Shown: positions 1 through 4,809 of the stretch, piece by piece
Layout of the letters: each line of letters begins with the position of its first letter
Position numbering within the stretch: the stretch's first letter is position 1
From: Ruminococcaceae bacterium UBA1244
Lineage (GTDB): Bacteria > Bacillota > Clostridia > Oscillospirales > Acutalibacteraceae
Direction of reading: 5' to 3'
Assembly (NCBI GenBank): GCA_002308635.1
Contig: DBWG01000147.1
Coordinates: 984 to 7,642 of the forward strand
Length of the DNA: 6,659 nucleotides
The notes under the pieces: generated by a model
The model's input: only the letters and a program-made list of their open reading frames with translations
Databases searched by the model: none
Told to the model about the DNA's origin: nothing
Translations under genes and position numbers: made by a program

Positions 1-273
1 AGCAAGGAATCAATGATCTCCTACGAAGGAAAGAAGTATTCTGTGCCTCCTGAGTATATCGGCAAAAAAGTTGATATTTCAGATACAGGTTCCGGCTTTG
101 ATATTTCCTTTAACGGTCACTTTGTGCGGCATTGGGAAAAGAGCAGCAAAATGATGAATTTTGATCATACAGACTATCTTGAAATAGCCAGACTAAGCTC
201 GCTCAGGAGACTTGATGAAGACGAGATCAAACTGATTGCAGAAAGGAATTTAGAGATCTATGACAAGCTTTAA
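1..273 (+). CDS. istA: IS21 family transposase IstA, C-terminal fragment (cut by window edge)
   Basis: The reading frame is open from the first base of the window and ends at TAA 271-273, giving the last 90 residues. IstA is the DDE-type transposase that cuts and joins the IS ends. The catalytic core lies upstream, outside the window. What is visible is the C-terminal beta-rich domain, recognised by the segment MISYEGKKYSVPPEYIGKKV, which matches the conserved 'S-Y-GNKYSVPP-YIGK' block of IstA proteins from Clostridia as I know them. A charged helical tail (about residues 60-90) follows. The gene overlaps istB by 14 bases, the usual translational coupling. The ATG at 13 is internal, not a start. 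Truncation is due only to the window edge; nothing here indicates a broken gene. Confidence 0.85.
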   Translation, partial: SKESMISYEGKKYSVPPEYIGKKVDISDTGSGFDISFNGHFVRHWEKSSKMMNFDHTDYLEIARLSSLRRLDEDEIKLIAERNLEIYDKL

Positions 274-1015
274 CGTTTTACAGAACAATCTTGAGGAATT
301 ATCTCTTTTCAAAATGAACGAGATACTGCCCAACGTGATCGAGAAATCGGTGAAGGAAAGCAGTTCCCTGCTGGATTCATTGCTTGAGCTGACATCAGCC
401 GAAATAGCCTTCAGAGACGAAAGGGCAAGGAAAATCAATATTACCGTTTCTCATTTCCCTTACATCAAAACCATAAAGGAATTTGATTTTTCTTATCAGC
501 CTACGATCAACAAGGACCAGGTAATGGACTTTTTGAGCCTTCGATTCATTGAGGACAAAACAAATATCATCTTCATAGGTTCAAGCGGAGTTGGTAAAAC
601 GCATCTTGCCACCGCTATCGGGATCGAAGCCGCAAGCAAGCGTATCTCTACATATTTCATCAACTTTGCCGTACTTATGGAAAAATTCAAACAGGCAGCA
701 AAGGAAAACAGAGTCGAGAAGGTCGTTAAGCATTACCTGAAATACTCTGTTCTGATCATTGATGAGATCGGTTATCTGCCCGTTGATAAAGACGCTGCCT
801 TCGGGTTCTTTCAGCTCATTGCCGCAAGATACGAGTTCAGACCTACAATTCTGACTACCAATCAGCCGTTTTCAAAATGGCATGATGTTTTCGGTGATCC
901 CGTAATCGCTAACGCTATTATTGATCGTCTGGTTCATCACTGTGACATTGTCAAAATTACAGGACATTCTTACCGTATTAAAGACAGGAATATTTTTGAT
1001 GATTCTGACGACTGA
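260..1015 (+). CDS. istB: IS21 family helper ATPase IstB
   Basis: IstB is the AAA+ ATPase that assembles on target DNA and recruits and stimulates IstA during IS21 transposition. The protein is 251 residues, the normal length. An N-terminal helical region (about 1-80) precedes the ATPase core: Walker A GSSGVGKT at 107-114, Walker B LIIDE at 165-169 followed by the family signature IGYLPVD, sensor-1-like TTNQ at 199-202, and a conserved IDRL arginine block at 221-224. All key residues are present, so the protein should be functional. The start ATG at 260 lies inside istA (14-base overlap) with AAGGA at 243-247 upstream, a rather long 12-base spacing that suggests coupling to istA translation. 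It is the last gene of the element. Confidence 0.95.
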   Translation: MTSFNVLQNNLEELSLFKMNEILPNVIEKSVKESSSLLDSLLELTSAEIAFRDERARKINITVSHFPYIKTIKEFDFSYQPTINKDQVMDFLSLRFIEDKTNIIFIGSSGVGKTHLATAIGIEAASKRISTYFINFAVLMEKFKQAAKENRVEKVVKHYLKYSVLIIDEIGYLPVDKDAAFGFFQLIAARYEFRPTILTTNQPFSKWHDVFGDPVIANAIIDRLVHHCDIVKITGHSYRIKDRNIFDDSDD

Positions 1016-1020
1016 TCATC

Positions 1021-1055
1021 CGCTCTATACTGTACATTTTAATTGAGCGTTTTTT
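1021..1055 (+). terminator. Weak candidate terminator after istB
   Basis: CGCTC (1021-1025) can pair with GAGCG (1045-1049), directly followed by six Ts (1050-1055), five bases after the istB stop. The stem is only 5 bp and the loop 19 bases, so this is a poor intrinsic terminator. The same bases also form part of the IS right-end repeats, which may be the real reason for the pattern. Confidence 0.25.
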
Positions 1056-1078
1056 GTCATTTTCACTTGACATTTACA
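1031..1078. repeat. IS21 right-end repeats (probable transposase binding sites)
   Basis: Two imperfect direct repeats are visible: TGTACATTTTAATTGAG at 1031-1047 and TGTCATTTTCACTTGAC at 1055-1071, with starts 24 bases apart. The second also contains an inverted pair TGTCA (1055-1059) and TGACA (1068-1072). IS21 ends are known to carry several such repeats beyond the terminal dinucleotide. The outer edge is probably CA at 1077-1078. The left end is needed to confirm this. Confidence 0.5.
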
Positions 1079-1175
1079 TTATCTGATATTCTACCATATT
1101 TTGTTCTGTACATCAATATCTCGAACGTAAAAACGACTATGATTCTGTTTGCTTGCAGGGCGCGGCTGATACCAA

Positions 1176-1203
1176 TTAATATGCGGCGTTATTCCGGTAT
1201 AAT
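1176..1203 (+). promoter_or_regulatory. Candidate vegetative promoter for the spoVT remnant
   Basis: A perfect -10 box TATAAT (1198-1203) lies 16 bases after TTAATA (1176-1181), which matches the -35 consensus TTGACA at four of six positions. It would start a transcript near 1210, about 50 bases before the start codon at 1262. The spacing is slightly short and the -35 box imperfect. In endospore formers spoVT is normally under a forespore sigma factor; I do not see a convincing site of that type here. Confidence 0.3.
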
Positions 1204-1261
1204 CCCCCGCAAAACACAAATACTACCCTTGAATAAATTTGTACCAAAGGAGAATCACACC

Positions 1262-1369
1262 ATGCGTAGGGCAGGAATAGTCAGACGCATAGACGACCTC
1301 GGGCGTGTCGTCATACCTAAGGAAATACGCAGGACGCTGAGGATTCGTGAGGGCGACCGTCACGGATAA
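1262..1369 (+). pseudogene. spoVT: Truncated SpoVT/AbrB-family transcriptional regulator
   Basis: The 35 encoded residues match the N-terminal swapped-hairpin DNA-binding domain of SpoVT/AbrB regulators almost perfectly: GIVRRIDDLGRVVIPKEIRR followed by TLRIREGD. In intact proteins this block continues with 'PLEI' and further beta strands, and SpoVT itself goes on into a C-terminal GAF-like sensor domain (about 178 residues). Here it diverges right after GD and stops at TAA 1367-1369, so the DNA-binding domain is incomplete and the sensor domain is gone. The start ATG at 1262 has an excellent ribosome binding site, AAAGGAG at 1246-1252, spaced 9 bases. No SpoVT-like continuation is recognisable in the other two frames, so a deletion or rearrangement is more likely than a simple frameshift. 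Whether the 35-residue peptide is made is unknown. Confidence 0.8.
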
Positions 1370-1437
1370 CATTGACACAAGACTACCCTTTTGTGAGCGC
1401 GATAAGGGATATTGCAGAAAGACTACATATTGAATGA
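1351..1437 (+). pseudogene. Out-of-frame C-terminal tail of an unidentified protein
   Basis: Overlapping the end of the spoVT remnant in a different frame, 28 codons are open from 1351 to the stop TGA at 1435-1437. The peptide has a protein-like composition and ends with an amphipathic helix (AIRDIAERLHIE). It has no start codon of its own with a ribosome binding site. The simplest reading is that a deletion joined the 5' part of spoVT to the 3' end of another gene out of frame. The stop TGA overlaps the ATG at 1434 (ATGA), as at coupled gene junctions. I do not recognise the family, and a chance open frame of this length is possible. Confidence 0.3.
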
Positions 1438-1596
1438 TAAAAAACAATAAGCATATCTTGAATCCCAGTAGTAAAAGCTGTAGTACTTGTACTGTTGGCA
1501 TTATGTTTATTTACAGTATTTTCCACAAAACAGGTATTGACATTCAATTTTCAGAATTCCTGTCTGTTTTATACTATCATTATTATTATCTTGTAA
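1434..1596 (+). pseudogene. Possible frameshifted small membrane or secreted protein
   Basis: An ATG at 1434 (overlapping the preceding tail's stop as ATGA) begins MIKNNKHILNP. Just at the CCC run (1464-1466) the next frame carries a hydrophobic stretch, VVKAVVLVLLALCLFTVF, ending at TAA 1594-1596. Removing one C from the run would join these into a basic N-terminus plus a signal-peptide or transmembrane-like helix. After about 35 residues the sequence becomes low-complexity (a run of isoleucine codons), so even the repaired product looks truncated. There is no good ribosome binding site. This could be a gene relic or chance in an AT-rich stretch; I recognise no family. Confidence 0.2.
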
Positions 1597-1609
1597 ATAA
1601 AATTGCCAT

Positions 1610-1648
1610 TTCTTTCTCTGTGTATTATCATAGAGAAAGAATTTTTTT
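1610..1648 (+). terminator. Strong intrinsic terminator
   Basis: TTCTTTCTCT (1610-1619) pairs perfectly with AGAGAAAGAA (1632-1641). The stem extends inward by a G-T wobble and two more pairs to 13 bp, closing a 6-base loop TATTAT (1623-1628). Seven Ts follow directly (1642-1648). It separates the decayed zone upstream from the sigma factor operon, whose promoter starts four bases further on. The stem has few GC pairs but is long and free of mismatches. It is not a mirror-symmetrical bidirectional terminator: no clear A-run lies before the left arm. Confidence 0.8.
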
Positions 1649-1652
1649 ATAC

Positions 1653-1679
1653 TGAAACCTTTTTTAATGAAACACCGTC
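1653..1679 (+). promoter_or_regulatory. ECF sigma-type promoter (probable autoregulation)
   Basis: TGAAAC (1653-1658), followed by a C and a T-run, lies 17 bases before CGTC (1676-1679). This matches the known ECF consensus of the Bacillus SigW/SigM type (TGAAAC, T-rich start of spacer, 16-17 bases, CGTA or CGTC). Transcription would start near 1686, leaving a leader of about 34 bases before the TTG start at 1720. Its position directly in front of an ECF sigma gene makes autoregulation by that gene's own product the natural inference. Confidence 0.75.
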
Positions 1680-1705
1680 ATTAATAACAGATGTACATCA
1701 TTACA

Positions 1706-1711
1706 GGGAGG
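1706..1711 (+). promoter_or_regulatory. Ribosome binding site that fixes a TTG start for the sigma factor
   Basis: GGGAGG at 1706-1711 is spaced 8 bases from TTG at 1720. The nearby ATG at 1724 is in another frame, and the sigma frame has no ATG until deep in region 4. TTG at 1720 is therefore the likely start. Confidence 0.8.
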
Positions 1712-1719
1712 CAAGGATT

Positions 1720-2268
1720 TTGGATGAAAATAAAAGGCTCGCCCTGCGGCTGAAAAAACACGACGAAGAAGCACTTGACCGGATAATTGCACGGTTCACT
1801 CCGCTTGCTGCAAAAATAATACTTAATATCTCAAACGGTGCTCTTTCAGATGAAGATGTGGAAGAGGCGGTCTCTGATACCTTTGTAGCCCTGTGGAAAA
1901 ATGCTGACAGATTTGACCCGGAGCATCTTACGGGTTATATTTGTGCGGTTGCCAAATCAAAAGCTTTTGACAGGCTCAGAGGTAAAAATCCTGCCTTTGT
2001 CATTGAGGCAGACGAAGATCTGATCGGAGAAGGATCTGAGCCTGACAACATTGCAGAAACAAATGAGATCATCGAAGCCTTGAAACAGGGAGTAAATGAT
2101 CTTCCTGAAACGGATCGTGAGATCATTATTCGTCATTATTATTACTATCAGAAGGTGGCTGATATTTCGGCGGAAATGGATATTCCTGCCGCAACCATCA
2201 AGGTCAGGCTTCACAGGGCAAGAAAGAAATTAAAAAAATACTTAACGGAAAGGGGTTTTGCACTATGA
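1720..2268 (+). CDS. ECF-type RNA polymerase sigma factor (sigma-70 family)
   Basis: This 182-residue protein would bind core RNA polymerase and direct it to ECF-type promoters. Region 2 spans about residues 7-88 (core-binding and -10 recognition; note DEDVEEAVSDTFVALWKNADRF, residues 44-65, and the helix ending SKAFDRLRG at 80-88). An acidic linker (about 96-116) follows. Region 4 spans about 120-175, with LPETDREII at 128-136 and the helix-turn-helix VADISAEMDIPAATIKVRLH ending at 165, then a basic RARKKLKK tail. Length and the absence of regions 1 and 3 fit the ECF class. The start is TTG at 1720, chosen for its GGGAGG ribosome binding site; upstream in-frame codons lie across the promoter and terminator. 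The gene overlaps the next by four bases (ATGA). An ECF promoter just upstream suggests it activates itself. The exact ECF subgroup cannot be told by eye. Confidence 0.92.
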   Translation: MDENKRLALRLKKHDEEALDRIIARFTPLAAKIILNISNGALSDEDVEEAVSDTFVALWKNADRFDPEHLTGYICAVAKSKAFDRLRGKNPAFVIEADEDLIGEGSEPDNIAETNEIIEALKQGVNDLPETDREIIIRHYYYYQKVADISAEMDIPAATIKVRLHRARKKLKKYLTERGFAL

Positions 2269-3575
2269 CATTATACAGCCTTTTTGACAGGACTGATGAC
2301 AGCTTCGGAATTGAGGATCGTGTAGGTCTTTCTGCTCAATGTAATATATCGAGTGACAAGATCACTGCTATGACGCACAAAAAGCTCGGTATAGCAGTTC
2401 CGAAAAGACGCTCAGGCACAAAGCTGATCGTTTTACTTGCAGCAGCGGTTTTGGTTGTTTGTACAGCTTTGGGCGTTTCGGCTGTTATTGCGAACAGAAC
2501 TGCGGATTCAGTCTTTTCGGATGTTTTTTCGGGGGAACCCAATGCATTAGGGTTATATGAAAGCCGCTCGGTGAATTTTTCAAGCCCTGACAAGAATCTT
2601 AGTGCATCTGTCTTGGGAATGACCGCCGACTATCACGATCTTTATGCTATGATCAGCGTAAGACATAAGGACGGCACAGCATTTGCAGACGAGGACTACC
2701 GCTGCGGACTATATATTCCGACAAGCGGCACCTTTGACGATTTCGGCGGTATGATAAGCTGTACTATGAAAAACGGCGAACCTTTGGGCAATTCAGGGTT
2801 TGGCGGCGGATTTGACTGCCGTTTCTATCTCAGTGATGACAGAACTGAACTGAAAATATATCTTTGGGTAGATCTGAACGGATTTGATGCACAGGGCGGC
2901 AAACTGACATTTACAAGCCGCCGTTTTCGCGCACAGAAGATAACAGAGATACTCAGGTCTTATGAAACGGTAACTAACAGCGACTGGCTTGAAAATGAAA
3001 AGCTTATTGACAGCGAGGGCTGGCATTTTATCCGCAAGGATGATAATTATGTGCTTTGCAAAACGATCGAAAAGGAATATGAGCTGCCCTTTGAGATCAG
3101 CTTTTCCCTTGATTACGAAACGGGTAATAATATCTGGCTTCACCCGTCACGCACAGAAATAACGGACATTCTTACCCCTGCCGCATCGGGTATGACGGCG
3201 GTATTTTCCGATCTGGGAATTGAGCTTGCTTCTGACTGCCCTGCATCTGCTGCCGGAATAGGAATGCCTGAAACCGGAGAAACGGGGCTGAAATTCTTTG
3301 CCTTCCGGGAAATAAACAGCGCGGATTCATATGTTACCCTTGATAACGGAACAAGCTACTATCTTGTTCTGAGCGGATTTAATGGAGGACTGAACGACAA
3401 TACGGGACGCTATGAGGAGAGTATTCATCTCAGATACAGGAATGTTCCCGACCCTGCCCTTGCGGATGAGATAATTGTCGTTGATAAAAGAAAAATAAAC
3501 CGCATAGTGATAAACGGCGATACTGTCTATGAAAAGGGAGGATATGAGAATGTGGCTCAGGTTAACGCTCCTTAA
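2265..3575 (+). CDS. Single-pass membrane protein, probable anti-sigma factor/sensor
   Basis: The 436-residue protein has a short N-terminal part (1-53) ending in a basic stretch KRRSGTK, one clear transmembrane helix (about 54-76), and a large C-terminal domain of about 360 residues. By the positive-inside rule the N-terminus is cytoplasmic and the large domain outside. Five cysteines (147, 166, 185, 265, 325) lie in the outer domain. Position directly after an ECF sigma gene with a 4-base ATGA overlap, plus this topology, is typical of membrane anti-sigma factors that hold the sigma factor until a signal arrives. I see no HxxxCxxC zinc anti-sigma motif in the N-terminal region, so the class is unclear; similar clostridial proteins are often labelled DUF4179, which I cannot confirm by eye. 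Ribosome binding site AAAGGGG (2249-2255) is spaced 9 bases. The anti-sigma role is inferred from context. Confidence 0.7.
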   Translation: MTLYSLFDRTDDSFGIEDRVGLSAQCNISSDKITAMTHKKLGIAVPKRRSGTKLIVLLAAAVLVVCTALGVSAVIANRTADSVFSDVFSGEPNALGLYESRSVNFSSPDKNLSASVLGMTADYHDLYAMISVRHKDGTAFADEDYRCGLYIPTSGTFDDFGGMISCTMKNGEPLGNSGFGGGFDCRFYLSDDRTELKIYLWVDLNGFDAQGGKLTFTSRRFRAQKITEILRSYETVTNSDWLENEKLIDSEGWHFIRKDDNYVLCKTIEKEYELPFEISFSLDYETGNNIWLHPSRTEITDILTPAASGMTAVFSDLGIELASDCPASAAGIGMPETGETGLKFFAFREINSADSYVTLDNGTSYYLVLSGFNGGLNDNTGRYEESIHLRYRNVPDPALADEIIVVDKRKINRIVINGDTVYEKGGYENVAQVNAP

Positions 3576-4809
3576 CATCAGGAAGTTTTTCAGGACAAAA
3601 CCGTTACTGCTTGTTTTTATCATACTTTCTCAGATAATATGCATTATAGCGGCGTTTACTGTTGCCGGTATGATAGACGCCGTTACCCGTCCGCCTGAAG
3701 CAAGGGATGTCCGTTCGGAATGGGAGAAATCATTTGAGATAGATTTTTCTTTGTATGAAGGAGAGGATCAGTTCCTCGCTACATACATAGACACCGAAAA
3801 CAATCAGGTCGTCTATCGCGGAACAGATCAGAGCGTAATAAAGAAATATGAAGAATATGATTTTTCACAGCCCGGCAGATATTCAGGAGAACTTACTGCT
3901 CTCCCGTCTAATTTTGATAAGCTCCCGAAATATGGTGATATCAGAGAAAAGATAAACAGGATATTCTCCTCAGTAGGTCTGCATTATGTTGAAATGGTTA
4001 TGACAGGATATACCTCCGGGGATGACATGATAAGCTTTTATGCTGTGGGTGGTCCGAAGGAATTTGAAAAAAGATACTATCCTGAGCTTTTGAACGGAGG
4101 TATAGAAATGTACCTTGGAAAGCCGGCTCATATACTCAGTGTAAAAAAGGGCGACAAGCTCAGGCTTGGGAATACAGAATACACAGTCAATTCTGTTGTC
4201 AGCAAAAGCACAAAGGGCGATATGGAGCCTTTGTGTTGGCTGCTGCCCGAATATGCGGATGACAGCTTTATAATAACTTATTTCAGGATACAGGTGGATG
4301 ACGCTCTGGCAGGAAATGAGCTTGGGGCTGTTTCCGACATGATAAAAAACGAATTTGCGGGAATTACTGACAATATTACGGATCCTGTGCCAAAGCCCCT
4401 TATGGAAAAGCAGTTCAACAATATGATCTATGTGGTGTCCTTTATTCTAATGGCTGTGATGATGCTCAATCTGTCGAGGCTCTATACATTTATCCTGGCA
4501 AAGCGCAAAAACGCCCTTGCGATTTATTCTGTCTGCGGAGGCTCGAAAGCAAAGATATTTGTTATTTACATCATCGAGATACTGCTTACTCTCGGTTTTT
4601 CATACCTGTGCGGATTTGTTCTGTTCAGGTTCGTTATTATGGATATGATCGGAAAGGTATATCCGAGCTTTCTGACATTCTTTGAGCCGCCTATCTGTAT
4701 AATGATCCTCGGAGCATATATTGTTTTCGGCGGAATAGTTATGGGGCTGAGCATCGTTCCTATGATAAGAAAGAATGTTACTTCTCTCAGAAGGGAGGGC
4801 GGAATATGA
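3550..4809 (+). CDS. ABC transporter permease, FtsX-like (first of a pair)
   Basis: The 419-residue inner-membrane subunit shows the FtsX/MacB-type layout: one transmembrane helix near the N-terminus (about 18-40), a long extracytoplasmic domain (about 41-290), then three helices (about 291-317, 336-364, 379-403) and a short basic tail. Between helices 2 and 3 lies AIYSVCGGSKAKIF, matching the family's conserved cytoplasmic 'G-S/A-xx-I' loop that contacts the ATPase. The start is set at ATG 3550 because GGGAGG (3536-3541) is 8 bases away; an in-frame ATG at 3529 lies before that site and ATG 3544 is only 2 bases after it. The gene overlaps the upstream gene by 26 bases and the next by 4. The substrate is unknown; relatives handle antimicrobial peptides, lipids or lipoproteins. 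Confidence 0.85.
   Translation: MWLRLTLLNIRKFFRTKPLLLVFIILSQIICIIAAFTVAGMIDAVTRPPEARDVRSEWEKSFEIDFSLYEGEDQFLATYIDTENNQVVYRGTDQSVIKKYEEYDFSQPGRYSGELTALPSNFDKLPKYGDIREKINRIFSSVGLHYVEMVMTGYTSGDDMISFYAVGGPKEFEKRYYPELLNGGIEMYLGKPAHILSVKKGDKLRLGNTEYTVNSVVSKSTKGDMEPLCWLLPEYADDSFIITYFRIQVDDALAGNELGAVSDMIKNEFAGITDNITDPVPKPLMEKQFNNMIYVVSFILMAVMMLNLSRLYTFILAKRKNALAIYSVCGGSKAKIFVIYIIEILLTLGFSYLCGFVLFRFVIMDMIGKVYPSFLTFFEPPICIMILGAYIVFGGIVMGLSIVPMIRKNVTSLRREGGI

Larger units (their letters stand above)
1..1078 (+). mobile_element. IS21-family insertion sequence, right-hand part (left end outside window)
   Basis: The order istA then istB with a 14-base overlap is the hallmark of IS21-family elements. Downstream of istB, two imperfect direct repeats (1031-1047 and 1055-1071, both of the form TGT-CATTTT-A-TTGA) are spaced 24 bases apart, as expected for the multiple transposase-binding repeats at IS21 ends. 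The right boundary is placed at about 1078 because the outermost bases read inward as TGTAAATGTCAAG, beginning with the TG typical of IS21 termini. The left end and target duplication cannot be seen, so the boundary is provisional; the element identity is well supported by its two genes. Confidence 0.8.
1370..1719. other. 350-base stretch without an intact gene
   Basis: Between the stop of the spoVT remnant and the sigma factor start, no intact gene is seen on either strand. The first part (to about 1596) holds only the two doubtful relics listed separately and is AT-rich. The rest holds the intrinsic terminator (1610-1648), the ECF-type promoter (1653-1679) and a short leader with the ribosome binding site of the sigma factor. 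Confidence 0.7.

Noticed and set aside
1043..1261. Upstream extension of the spoVT-like reading frame to an ATG at 1043
   Set aside because: The extension crosses the IS end, has no protein-like homology, and a clear ribosome binding site with ATG at 1262 marks the family's normal N-terminus.
1222..1390. ACTACCCTT repeated at 1222-1230 and 1382-1390, flanking the spoVT remnant
   Set aside because: A 9-base match without extension is weak evidence for a target duplication or recombination site.
1386..1408. CCCTT/AAGGG inverted repeat as a terminator of the spoVT remnant
   Set aside because: Only a 5-bp stem with a 13-base loop and no T-run after it.
1482..1493. AGTACTTGTACT palindrome as an operator
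   Set aside because: Short, in AT-rich decayed sequence, not near a supported promoter or gene; likely chance.
1537..1575. TTGACA (1537-1542) with TATACT (1570-1575) as a vegetative promoter
   Set aside because: The spacing is 27 bases, far from 17, and the T-tract terminator downstream would stop the transcript before the sigma gene.
3529..3549. ATG at 3529 (and ATG at 3544) as start of the first permease
   Set aside because: The GGGAGG site at 3536-3541 lies after 3529 and only 2 bases before 3544; ATG 3550 has the right spacing.
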